From NCBI GenBank assembly GCA_037074705.1, contig CM073591.1, positions 90,438,032-90,502,031 of the forward strand: a stretch of DNA of 64,000 nt, written 5' to 3'. Below are positions 48,341 to 59,226 of this stretch, in pieces. The notes below the pieces were generated by a model. It saw only the letters and a program-made list of their open reading frames with translations, did no database searches and had not been told where the DNA came from. Numbering within the stretch: the first letter of the stretch is position 1; the number at the start of each line of letters is the position of its first letter. The stretch is from Zhengitettix transpicula (taxonomy: Eukaryota; Arthropoda; Insecta; Orthoptera; Tetrigidae). Position numbers and translations under genes: made by a program.

Positions 48341-50084
48341 AGACAATGAATCTTAGGCGAAAGATAATATGTATAGGTAATATGAATCAAATGTAATAAT
48401 TACATGTAGTAGGTATTGTACGTCGTCAATGACTAGTATGTTGACGCGACCATAAACAATAATTTTTTTTAAATACTTCTTTATATCATAATGTATTTAC
48501 TACCAACACTTTAATACATACAAATAACATAATACTACAGATATATTTTTGGGTCAATTATTTGCCTTAAAAATGAGAAAAATGCACTGAACACTGTCAC
48601 ATAACAATAAAAGCACAAAGCAGAACACAATATTTTTTAATTTCGCGATCTTAAAAATCCTTGTGTCGATTCATGCCGAAAAAGATGGAACAAACGAAAA
48701 GTAAATTTAAGAAGAAAATCAATATATTAATGTTTACAAATCTATTAAACAATTCCATATTAATATCATTATTTAATTTTTGGTACTTTCAGACCAGCCG
48801 CGTACTATTTACCTTTGTTGCAGCACAATTATAAAATCCTGTTTTGTAGTAATAAACGGTGGTAAAACACTAATTTATGGTTTTTTATAAAACACTTAAA
48901 TTACCTGGTTGGTGAACAAATATTATCAAGGTTTCGCTGAGAAGTTTTGTTTTTAAATATTTTTTTCAGGGTATTATTTAAATATAGAGCGTTGTAACAA
49001 TTTTTTTTTGAAAGGATCTTTCCCTATTCTAAAATACGTATGGTGTTTAGAGTCGGTCAGATCTTCAAATATTTTATTTATCTATCGTCAAGTACCAAAC
49101 GCAATTTCACGATTCAATAAAAAAAATAATAAATTAAAACATCTCGTTTCTGAAGAAAAGATTAAGATCTGAGGTTCCAATTTGCAGATACTATTATTTT
49201 CACTGCTCGTTTTTAAAGTTTAAATATGATATACGACTATACCGGGATGCAGTTACAGTCTGAAATTGAAGAGATAGCTACCTGACATCAAGCCATACGA
49301 AGATAATAAAAATCCGGGACATTTTAATACGGAAACCAAAATTCAATTTCTATTGAACAATATTTCGCCAACTATATTCCGTTGAATAATCGTGCATGCG
49401 GAAAACTTGGATTTTTTAAATACTGAAAAAATATGACTGTGGAATTATAATCGATTCCGTAACTGATTACAATTGAACACGCTCACACAAAGATAAGCCA
49501 TTACTTCTGCAAGATATGATATGATCAGATGTGTATGGTATATCAGTTTTTTAAAACGAGGTATTAATGTTCTGTTTATTGCAATGAAGCAGAATTTTAT
49601 TATTTCGATGCAACGAAGCCAAAGTCCAAATATAAGAGACCATTTTTTATTATTGCTCGCATGCAAATCCTTGAAATTCAGGGACTGGAAGTCATTAACA
49701 GACAAAATATAAAATAGAATAAGTTTTAAAAGTGTAAATAATTGTTAAATACTATATACAAGTAATTAACTTTTTTCTTATACACATTAAAAAGTAAACA
49801 AAGTGTTTCTATGGAGTTTCAAGACAACGATTTTCATAATTGGAAACCCTGCTATAATAGATCCTATTACACACCAGCTCAGTAGCGAGTGATATTTAAG
49901 CATATGTTTTAGCTGAGAAAACATAACGGCCGCATTTTTTGCAAATTAAAATATGAATTTGACTAAATATTAAGAGCATTTATTCGTTGACTTTCAAAGA
50001 GCTTGGTAAAGCTTCTTTCGCCGCTGTCGCTATTAGTTTGATGTGTCTTGGTTATTATTTTTTTTTGTCATGAGAGAAGGCCTG
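48341..50084. other. Gene-free stretch
   Basis: AT-rich. The overlapping frames at 49445-49712 on both strands are not recognisable. Confidence 0.45.
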
Positions 50085-50400
50085 AGAGATAGAGGCGATA
50101 TTTCTGCAGCAGGAGCACATCACCCGCAGAAGCTACACTTGTAGACAGTCGCCGGCGGATAAATTGCAATGATAATCAGGCAAGTACCCGCGTGAGTGGG
50201 ATATATGGCCTCCCAACGCAGACACTCTTCACGCTAAAGAAGAAAGCGACCATCTATCGCTGCCAGAAGCACCCCCGCTGTGTTTTGTGGCGCCTGAATC
50301 GAAGTGCCACTTAATATATATAGCCATCTCTCTGCCCTCTCACAAGCAACCGAAAGGGAATGGCCGGCAATGTTCAAAGATGGAAGCTCAACCAAGTGGT
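50085..50400. other. GC-richer island, candidate regulatory DNA
   Basis: CpG-containing segment with GTCGCCGGCGG near 50148, AATTGCAATGATAATCAGG near 50162 and CTGCCAGAAGCACC near 50260. The only frame is short and unrecognisable. Confidence 0.3.
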
Positions 50401-50732
50401 TCCTGTTCTTGTACGTAATGTATCGTAAGCATTACAAAAATTTTATACTCGTTATTAGCGTTGTTGAACAGATTTCAATTTACTGTAAAGGGTGCTTCAT
50501 ATGTTTCTATAATACAAGTATCAGATATCATTAGCTAATACAGTGGAACGCTGGAAAATAATTTCACGACTAAAATTTCATAAATATCGGGGTATAAATC
50601 GGAGCATAAACGGTTATTTTTAATCTTAAAATGGTCAAATTTGTCTTTAACAAATTTTTATTTAAATAAACAGCCGAATACTAACAGTATAAACAAAAGG
50701 TTAAATTCATGCATTATAACCTATTGCACAAC

Positions 50733-50764
50733 GTTTCAACCACAATTTCGTTAGACCTCATCAG
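50733..50764 (-). other. Hammerhead-ribozyme-like core (perfect CUGAUGA and GAAAC)
   Basis: On the minus strand CTGATGA (50764-50758), 20 bases, then GAAAC (50737-50733) followed by GTTGTGCAAT. The intervening bases GGUC...GGUU can pair only through wobbles. AAGTGTC lies just upstream and could supply a GUC cleavage site with about five stem III pairs, but only eight bases remain for stem I. It looks like a minimal or decayed hammerhead. Confidence 0.35.
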
Positions 50765-51008
50765 GTGAATATGACACTTAAGGCTAAAATAACATTAGCA
50801 AAGATATTACATAGAGAGTAGATACTTCTGAATCCTCTCGTGTCACTTTTGACGTCATATGTACAGTTTTTAATATAATATGAATTATTTGTGAAAACTA
50901 ATCTGAAAAGTTACTTTCACTCGTTATCCAGAATCTTAATATTTTCAAAAACAAAGTTGTGGTTGTTCAGAGCTCAATGTTAGGTTTATCCACAGGAAAT
51001 TTTTTCCA

Positions 51009-51143
51009 GAATGCCGGGTAGGATCCTTAAAATATAGCCCGGGGGCCCTTCCGCATCCCCCCTTTCAAATCCCTTCCTATGCTATTAAAGGGGAGTTGCC
51101 CAATGTGGATCACCCTCGGGTAGCCTGTTGCCCTAAAAAAAAA
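51009..51143 (+). mobile_element. RP540 retroposon, copy J (severely 5'-truncated)
   Basis: Only the last part is present, from GAATGCCGGGTAGGATCC to GTTGCCCTAAAAAAAAA. An internal deletion fuses GGGGGCCC to TTCCGCATCC. Its close match to copies A and H suggests a recent insertion. Confidence 0.9.
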
Positions 51144-51419
51144 TTATCGTGAGCATTTTAACGTGTACGGATAGTGAATTTGTAGATTTGTATATGATGT
51201 TGATGATCTTGAATGAACTCCTGAAGCTTGTTGTGTAATAATTTAAAACAGCAAATACTACGAAAAATTTTGGTTTCTCTAATGATTTGGAAGAAAACCG
51301 GTGATTGTTTCGTCTTTACTTTTGTATTTTGACCAAGATGTCAACTACAGTTTTTAAATTGAGGGAGTGAAAATGTGGTCTAGACAGAAGAATGGTTCTT
51401 TCTTCGACCTTATACATCA

Positions 51420-51775
51420 CGGCATTTTCCTGATTGATTCGAAGATTGAGAAAACGTAGTGAAGAACCAATAATTCTGCATTTAGCCAGATTGTTTAATT
51501 TAATAATAAATAATGTGAAACTGCCAGGAGATTCGAAATCCGCGAAAGTAGTTCTGATCTTCAACGCTGGTGATAAATCAACAATAGTAATCTATAAAAT
51601 AATGGAGCATTTAATTTCGGCAACATACGTTGGGCACTTGAATATAATGATTTACTTTTCACAGTAAAACATAAATTCAGACAGCGATTCTTTTGTGAGT
51701 ACAGTATCGTTCCCTTATTACCGAAACGAGGAGATAAAGTAGACAGCGTGATATTAGATTTTGCCAGGTAGAACT
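51420..51775 (+). pseudogene. Non-LTR retrotransposon reverse-transcriptase relic (N-terminal part)
   Basis: The frame at 51434-51667 contains LFNLIINNVKLP, then SAKVVLIFNAGDKS, then IMEHLI. Past a stop and frameshifts come KHKFRQ, then a second-frame VDSVILDFAR. In LINE reverse transcriptases the order FN-I-G-P, WK-A-V-PI-K-GDK, YRPISL, IMEHLI, HGFR, D-A-V-LDF-KAFD is standard, so this is blocks 1-3. The YRPISL block is damaged and the copy stops before the active site. Confidence 0.75.
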
Positions 51776-52678
51776 CAAAAATTTAAAGATAACGAAACAA
51801 ATCATGGAATTTTGGTAATGTTGCCTTGGGTGTTACAACCTACTTATTAAGTGGAGATGACTTATTATATTAATATTTATGTTTTCGGTTTATTTTGAAT
51901 AACATTTTCATGTTTAAATAGAACAATTAACGATTGAAATAAATTAACAGCAGCGCTGTTAGGGGAAAGTTAACTCAAAACAAATTTAGTAACAGGATTA
52001 GTAAGAAAAAAGTAAGAATTGATGCTGTAAACGTAAAACGTCTTTAAGTAAAGGGTAGATCGGGTCTTAAATGTGGTATATTATTTATTTATTTGTTACA
52101 GACTGTTATCCATTTTTACTTCAATAAAATTCATTATGATTATATTTCTAAAAAAAACTTCATTCATAATATATAATTAAATATTGCTCACCTAATCATT
52201 CGTAAATCAAAATCTTTTTTTTAAGCAATATAAATAAATCACAACATTTTAAATAAAATAAAAATATCCGAAGCATTAATCAAATTTGACATTTTAAACG
52301 CGTATTGTGTGTGGTTCATTTAACGAGTAGGTGAGGGACATAACTTTACAATATAGCAAAATGCACTCTGTGGTTTATTCTGAACCAAAAACAATATCTG
52401 TATTTTTATAAATTGAAATTGAGAGTACTGAAGAAGTGTCTGAATGATGTGACACGCTTGTAAATATAAACCGAATACAGTTAAGTTTGTGTTCTGTTTT
52501 AAATTTTTTGTAATAATTGAGAACTGTATATTAGAAAAATGAGAAAAGTAATCTACCCAATCATTTTTAATTAACCGGACGTTATTACTATGGAACGCGA
52601 ACTCTTTAAGATCTTCGGGTATATTAAATGCTGAAATAAGATATAAATAAATATCTAATTAAATCATACAATGTTTTA
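51776..52678. other. Gene-free stretch
   Basis: AT-rich. CTGAAGA (52428) followed by GTGTC...GACAC looks like a hammerhead-like stem II, but the GAAA box is replaced. Confidence 0.4.
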
Positions 52679-53149
52679 TTAGTATTTATCTAGGTTTGTA
52701 GTGAACTCAACTCTTCTAAATATACTCATATATATGTAGATTTCATTGGTTCCCACTTTTGGCTGAGGGCGACCAATGAACGATAGGTAAATTAAACAGC
52801 GTTTGACAGTTTTGAAATCTAGGATGAATTTTGATATTACCGGAGCCAAAATCCGAGAAGGATACGAGAAAATAATTAGTATCGGTCGCGATCCAGAAAA
52901 ATTCGGGTGTAAGTCGCGACCCAGAGCACTGACAGTTTTTTTATCCAAGTCGTGACCGTGGAGCGAAACAGTTTTTTTTAAAAAAGTCTCATAGTAGAGG
53001 GATAGTTTCTGCGGAAGAAGAAATCCGTCACCTGTACGACGACGAAGGTGTCTTCTGCATCTGCCTACCAACGACTCTCCTCTGACCGACGCCAGAACCG
53101 AGAATCCCCACCTATCTAAACACAGGCTACAACTAAAAAACGGCATCAT
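52679..53149 (-). other. Unrecognised 156-codon open frame
   Basis: The longest open frame in the window. The first half, in GC-richer DNA (53149-52830), is rich in Arg, Ser and Leu, and the second half runs into AT-rich DNA. I see no signal peptide, membrane segment or known motif. Short repeats of the kind GTCGCGACT and ATCGCGACC appear in the DNA near 52880-52925. It may be a chance frame across a GC-richer island, or part of an unknown gene. Confidence 0.2.
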
Positions 53150-53559
53150 TACAAAATTTTGTTTAATTTAGTATCGAAATTTACAGCTTCCTAATTTGCT
53201 TAGAAAGTTAAATTATATTGTTTAGTCACGTTTTGGGTCACCGGACAAGTTGGCCTTTCATGAACCTTCAGATAATTACTAAATTGTTATGAATTCATTA
53301 CATAAAATGTTTAAATTTTGAATTTTGTTTTCTTTATTAAATTAGTATTTATAAATTAGTTAAATTCTTTTTAGTTTTTATATCAGTTAAACCAATAAAT
53401 AAAATTCTCACCTAATTATTGTACAATAAATTGAACAAACCCTTGACTAAATTCATATATAAATAATACTTAGTGTGATGTGTAAATAAGAGACATTCTT
53501 TTAAGAAATATTAAAATTGACACAAGATTAAAAATAAATGCCTAAATCATAGTGACCGT

Positions 53560-53900
53560 CTCTCTACGATACCGTACAATCTAATGTCACGAATGACGAC
53601 AGTTAATCTTTAATATAAGCGACGCCCCCTCGCTGTATTATGGTGAGGGAATAATACAGATATAAGTCGGCTGACGGTACAATTGAAACATCGCTTCGTT
53701 ATCTGTCCATTGGCTCCCTCTAATGAAGACCGACTCGTATAATTGTGCAGATAAGGTCCTAGTGGCGACGTGCTGATCGATGACCTGCCCTGGGAATTGT
53801 TATCTCGTTAACGAGACTTGACCACTCTCATCTCTAACGTGCTTGTGAGTAAACTCTCCCCGCTGAGTTGTCCATTTTGGGAATACAAGCAGAGTAACTC
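53560..53900. promoter_or_regulatory. Candidate enhancer: GATA-site cluster
   Basis: Three canonical GATA sites fall within about 110 bp: TTATCT at 53699, AGATAAG at 53749 and TTATCT at 53800. The last overlaps the 12-bp palindrome CTCGTTAACGAG (53804-53815). The interval is GC-richer than its surroundings and has no open frame of note. Clustered GATA sites suggest an enhancer. This is inference. Confidence 0.35.
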
Positions 53901-55664
53901 TAAGCTTCAAGGATATTCTGTTAATTATACTCTATCATGCATTACGTGACAGTTACTCTGTTCGTGAATAATGCAACAATAATTTTGTTAAAGGCATAAG
54001 ACAACTTATATGTGTAGAGGGAGAAAGAGAGAGAATATGAACAAAGAATAAAAGCAAATCAAGAAAATTCTATCCGTAATTAATTGAGACAAAAATAAAT
54101 TTGAGTAATAAGAGATTATTAACTTGTCGTGGATAAATCTTATGATAATACAAGTAAAATTGAAGTGTAAAATATGATAATAAAACTTCAATAGAGGTTA
54201 TGAAACCGTCAAATCTTCCAAGTTAGGTATTTTTAATTTCAACGAATTACTAACGTCACAACAAGAAATCTGTAATAAACATATTCCTATTAAATCATAT
54301 TTATTTTCAGAAGTTACTTTAGTGTGAAGTTCCTAATATTGAGTAGTATAAGTTTTCCATATTTTTAATATCAATTAATAAATAATGTTCTAATGACCAA
54401 TTTCAGACAAATTATTTATTAAATTAAAAAACAACGTTTCGTCACTGGTTTTTATCTTCTTCGGATCTATTCTGCAAAGAAAATACAATATACAAATTTG
54501 TTATCATCATAATTTATTTTACAGATTCTGGTTTAATAAATAAATTGTTCATTATCTGCATTATCTTTTTCATATTAACAGACGTAAAAGTATAACCTTT
54601 ACCAAATAATAGCTGTAGGATTTATCTGACTTTAATATAATTATAAACGTACGAATACATCCTAATTTGTCATATGTAACTTATTAACAATAAAATATAA
54701 AATTCACAACTTTTCGTCCTCAATCTAGGACTTTATTAGATGCTCAGTGGTGTAGTTCTAAAATTCAACAACTTATAACTGTTGATTAAAAGTTGTTTAT
54801 AATAATAAAAATTATTGAATCACTGTTGGACTAATAATCTTGGCTTATTAACTGTCTAATTCGTTATTTAAATAGTACTCTCAAGTGATTTACTTTCTTA
54901 CAGCTACCTCGAATTAGTCGATATGCAAATAACTGACACTATCTACATTTCATTGAGAAGAAACGTTTTTTTAACCTTCATGCGATTAAAAACTGTATTT
55001 GCAACCAAATAGTTTTCGGAAGATAAAGGTGAAAAAAAAATTCATCGCTCTACTGGTCAGAACGTGACAAGAAAGGTGGTCCTCCGCAGGAAATCGCAAT
55101 GGTCCTCGTCTGGAGGCCATAACGACGTCATTAGTGGCTAAGATGCTGTGATAGGAGTTTCGGGTCCTTGCCTACGCGACTTGAGTGCTCTGTGTGACGT
55201 AGAAAATCCTTTTATATAAATAAATATATAGTCAGAAAATTATCTTTATTAACAAAAATTACGTATATATTACGTTTCGTCATATTATAAGGACACCTTC
55301 AGGTTGTCCAGTTTAAATATAGATTTTTGAAATTAATAACATAAGTATTTATAAAGTTTTTTTTTAAGAAAAATTAAAACTTATTATAATTAATTTAATT
55401 TTACTTACAATTTTGTATAAAAAAGAACTAAACGTCGTATAATTAATTTTTGGTTACAAACATAATATTCTGACTCATTTATATTAATACCAAAATCACG
55501 TCACAGGGCACCAGAATCTTTTTGAGCCAAAACGTGCATTATATATTTTTACTGAAAAATATTTATATTGATTTTATAATAATGCATGATCAAAGTAGAA
55601 TAATTTTTTTTACTTAACGTAAAATCTAAAGCTTTATTTAATTGAAATTACATAAAAATAATTT
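53901..55664. other. Gene-free stretch holding three hammerhead-like motifs
   Basis: AT-rich. Minus-strand motifs lie at about 54436-54462, 54712-54739 and 55274-55303, each with GAAA and a degenerate CUGAUGA box. A GC-richer patch lies at 55060-55200. Confidence 0.4.
54712..54739 (-). other. Hammerhead-like motif with an intact stem II
   Basis: On the minus strand CTAATAA (54739-54733), then AGTCCT, a six-base loop, AGGAC, then GAAA (54715-54712) and AGTTGTG. The 5-bp stem GUCCU/AGGAC is perfect while the CUGAUGA box has two changes (CUAAUAA). Retained pairing with a mutated catalytic box fits a decayed ribozyme. Confidence 0.35.
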
Positions 55665-56045
55665 AAGAAATATTTGTAATACAATATTCTGAAAAATTGA
55701 TTGAATTAAAATTACAAAATAATTTAGCTAATGGTTCCCTCCGTGAATTTTGTTGAATAGGTTGGATAAATGTTAAAAAAAACTCATTGTTGAACCTTTC
55801 ACTTCCGTGACCAGGACACAGCTTAACAGTTTTTGACGCTCCTCTTCGCACTCATTCCTGTGCCTCGGTCTGATATTTTCTGAACAGATCCCACGAAATA
55901 CAACTATACTCTAACAGAGGACGAACGAGAGATTTATATACAAGTTCGCGCGTTTCAGTGTTTACCCTTTTAAGAATTCTCGTATGTCACATATTCGATT
56001 TTATGTGCGCAGCCAGTAGTAATACTTCCCACGTAATTACATCAT
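55665..56045 (-). pseudogene. Non-LTR retrotransposon reverse-transcriptase relic (C-terminal part)
   Basis: On the minus strand: RILKRVNTETRELVYKSL, then VRPLLEY, then SWDLF, a stop, and VRRGASK. The LINE reverse-transcriptase tail reads R-LK-R, ELVYKSLVRP-LEY, W-P, and LE-VQRRAAR, in that order. One TGA interrupts it, and the thumb-like end (to about 55665) has lost similarity. It is a short dead fragment, different from the one at 9.0-9.5 kb. Confidence 0.7.
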
Positions 56046-57129
56046 GCTGGACATATATTGTTCACGCCAACATTTTGCAGTTGTGGCCACAAAAAATCCG
56101 TTATCAGATTCCTATAACGTTGATGTCCTAATCCATGATTAAATTCATTTTTTGATCTAACTGATATTTTTAGAACAAAAATAATATTTTCTTCTGAAAA
56201 TAAGAGGCCAACCGGAAACAGATATAGTGGGTTGAACTCACCAGTGAATGAACACTTTGAATTTTGTTTCTGAGATTGAGTTTACAGAACTATTTTCTTT
56301 GGCCACAGTACAACATTTCTACTAACGACTTTTGTACCGATAGGTATTTTCTTAGGCACAAAACTCTTACATCATTTGACATATTTGGTACAAATAAATG
56401 TATTAAAAACGTTTAAGTGCAAATTATTCAAAGTACACGGTGAATGAACAGAACACTTCCAGTAAATTGTATACTACTCACTTAACTCACCCAATATAAC
56501 ATTAATGTGGACACGACCATAAAAACCAAATAATAATTAAAAAAGCTTCGGTTTAATCGTACTCCTCTTTTATAACTACTGTATGATATACCAATAAGTT
56601 GGAAAATTAAAAGTTATAAGAATAGTACGATAAAACTAATAAAATGTTTTTAAAATTATGATCAAAGGTGCAATTAAATAGCACTTAACTTAAGACTGGG
56701 CTTTCCAAAGAAAGAGCCAGTCAGGAAAAAACACATTGTATCTATTTAAGCTCCCTTGGAACATCTAAATTGTTGTTTCACTGTTTTACAGTTTAAATTA
56801 GCAATGTTCATTCAATTTATTGTAAATTGGTAGGGGGGATGTATTCATTCACAGAATAGATCACAATAAGTTACATGAGTCAATTGCAAATTCCTTTTAC
56901 TCTTCAATAAACTTCTGATCGAGTACGTGTTATTGGTCGTGTTTTTTATTCTGGAGTTCCAGTTCCAAGATGTTTACTCAATTGGCGTTCGATTTCATAT
57001 TTTTTTTCAATTATACGTTTATCCATGAACAAAATAAATGTTTATTCATGCCGCACTAAAAATAAATTGCTATTAAATACCGTTAAAGCATTTTATTCAT
57101 GCCGATATATTTTTGCAGTGAATTGCACT
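56046..57129. other. Gene-free stretch
   Basis: AT-rich without recognisable content. Confidence 0.45.
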
Positions 57130-57480
57130 GCGGCAATGTTGCTATTCGTAACCGTGACATTTCCTCGCAAGCAGACTCCGTGGAGCGTTGACACATTGAC
57201 AACATCGTCACGCGTTATCCGTCAGAACATCGTCTGCAGCAACAGGGCGTGCAGCTCATTAAAGCTAGGTGCCGGGAGGTCTCACCTCATTAACACGGCC
57301 CTGTCCGGCTCATTAACTGAGGGATACACATCTCTGTCCACAGGCGCCGTGCCGTGTGGAGAAGACGTCCAAGCCACCACCCACTCGCGCTCCCGGGACA
57401 TCGCCACAACCCAATTAACAAGGAATGCTCCCTGCCGGACTTATCTACGCTCATATTTTACCCACAGCTACTAGAGATAC
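57130..57480. other. GC-rich island, candidate conserved non-coding element
   Basis: GC-rich DNA punctuated by four evenly scattered ATTAA cores: CAGCTCATTAAAGC, CACCTCATTAACACG, CGGCTCATTAACTG and CCCAATTAAC (57250-57422). The first three share the phrase CTCATTAA at roughly 35-40 bp spacing. The 149-codon frame across it is not recognisable and starts in unrelated AT-rich DNA. A homeodomain-type binding cluster is a reasonable guess. Confidence 0.35.
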
Positions 57481-58036
57481 GTTTATAGCATTTCTCAGGC
57501 TTAAATACACTACGAATCCTATTTTGGACTTTCCTGATAGCATTCAATCAGTACCATTTTGATTGGCAAACATATCGAAAGTAAATGGAATTGTGAAAAG
57601 TCCACTACGTTACTTCAAAGTATTTATAGATTATGAAAGAAGGGAGAATTTGTGTGTTTCTTTTATCCGTCAGTTTGCATTATTTAGGTGTTTACTTCAA
57701 TTTTAATTCATAGTATTTTCAAATTTGTGTACTGATTAATGCATAGAAAATAATTGAAGGTTTTGCTTATATTGGTTCAGAGTTGGAAAAGTTCTTGTCC
57801 CGTTTGAGCATAACCGTTTACCCAAATATTTATGTCCAAGTTCTCTGAAAATTAAAATATACATTTCACAGAATTTTAGCGTAATTCATTTTGTAATCAC
57901 GTAGTATATAATAATAATAATAATAATAATACGAATACAATCAGAGATATATTTATAAAACCATACAATTTTGCGGCACCAGTTATATGCTGCACACAAA
58001 TGCCTATAAATTATTTCTTATCGGATAAATGGAGTT
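57481..58036. other. Gene-free stretch with an (AAT)n run
   Basis: AT-rich. A short (AAT/ATA)n run lies near 57910-57932. Nothing else is recognised. Confidence 0.5.
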
Positions 58037-58295
58037 TTTAGGTTACATGATGATAATCCACGTGATAGCAGCTAGGGAGATATTTTAAAGGGGGATGCGG
58101 AAGGGAGATCATGATATCTAAAACTGCCGGGCTATAATTTAAGGATCCTACCAGGCATTCGCTTAAAAGTGTTGCACGGGTAACCCTTGAAAACGTCCAT
58201 CAGTTAGGGTGGGTTCTTGATACTTGCCTCTCGTACTACCGATGACTGGAAAGGAATTTGCTGTATTCCGTTCTCCATGGTCTATTTTGTCTGGC
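58037..58295 (-). mobile_element. RP540 retroposon, copy K (old, 5'-truncated)
   Basis: Reverse orientation and heavily substituted, but GATAATCCACGTG, GGGGGATGCGGAAGGG, GGATCCTACCAGGCATTCGC and CCGTTCTCCATGG keep the family order. First of three minus-strand copies within 1.02 kb. Confidence 0.7.
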
Positions 58296-58601
58296 TCAAA
58301 GAAATTCGTCGAGGAATTCTAAAAGGTTTGTAGTTACCAAATTAGTACGTCGAGGAAATTCTCTTTCAATATTTTATCCTGAGATCCGGTGAAATATTTC
58401 GTAAGGGGACACTGTGATTCGGCGGCAAAGTTATTTTGCAATCCAGATCACTGATGTCTTTTAACAAAAAGCCACGACAGTGAGACACATAAAATGTGTG
58501 GAATGAAAATAGGAAATAAAAAGTGAAGAGAGTAATAGAGTGAATTTTTTATTATTATTATCACCCAGCAATCAACAGACAACGATCCAGATCTTTTTAA
58601 G

Positions 58602-58757
58602 GGTGTAGACAGGCTATGCATAGGGTAATCCACATAGCATAGGAGTGGAGTGAAAGGGGGAATGCGGAAAGGTAGAGCAACGGAGCCAATGGTTAACTAG
58701 GGCCCCCGGGCTGTGGTTTAAAGTATCCTACCCGGCAATTCGCCTAAAAGTGATGTT
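58602..58757 (-). mobile_element. RP540 retroposon, copy L (E-like subgroup)
   Basis: The 3' end TAGACAGGCTATGCATAGGG matches copy E rather than the others. Similarity stops at AAAAGTGATG, exactly where the T run of the next minus-strand copy begins. Copy M may therefore have inserted into L. Confidence 0.8.
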
Positions 58758-58761
58758 TTTT

Positions 58762-59056
58762 TAAGGATACATGAAGGTAATCCACGTTGGGCAACTCCCC
58801 TTTAATAGCATAGGAAGGGATTTGAAAGGGGGGATGCGGAAGGGTAGAGGAAGGTAGTCAAGGGTTAACTATGGCCCCCGGGCTATATTTTATGGATCCC
58901 ACCTGGCATTCGCCTAAAGAAATGCAGGAAAACCCCTAAAAAACCTGCATCAGGTAGGTCGGGCATTGCGGATTTGTCCCACGCCCTTCCGATAGCGGGA
59001 GAGGAGTTTTCTTTGGGGACGCAGCATACCCTTGCCTCGACCAGTTTAGGAGGCTG
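58762..59056 (-). mobile_element. RP540 retroposon, copy M (5'-truncated)
   Basis: Starts after a T run (its poly(A) tail on the minus strand) and reaches CCAGTTTAGGAGGCTG. The shared frame is open for 60 codons (59065-58883), again holding PDLPDAGF, but is cut soon after by a small indel. Confidence 0.85.
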
Positions 59057-59226
59057 TAGGAACACTGGGGTTTTTAAGAATTTCCTTCAAACTATACATA
59101 GAGAGAGCTAATTAATATTTACTAAACTATGAGCACCCATATTGTGTAAGAACATTTTTATTATTGAACTAGGACCATTGCAGATAATACAGTTTTAAGA
59201 TACACACAAATATTATATATATATAT

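Noticed and set aside
57025..57474. 149-codon open frame as a gene
   Set aside because: It begins in AT-rich DNA and runs into a GC-rich island with no recognisable motif. The DNA-level ATTAA pattern explains the region better.
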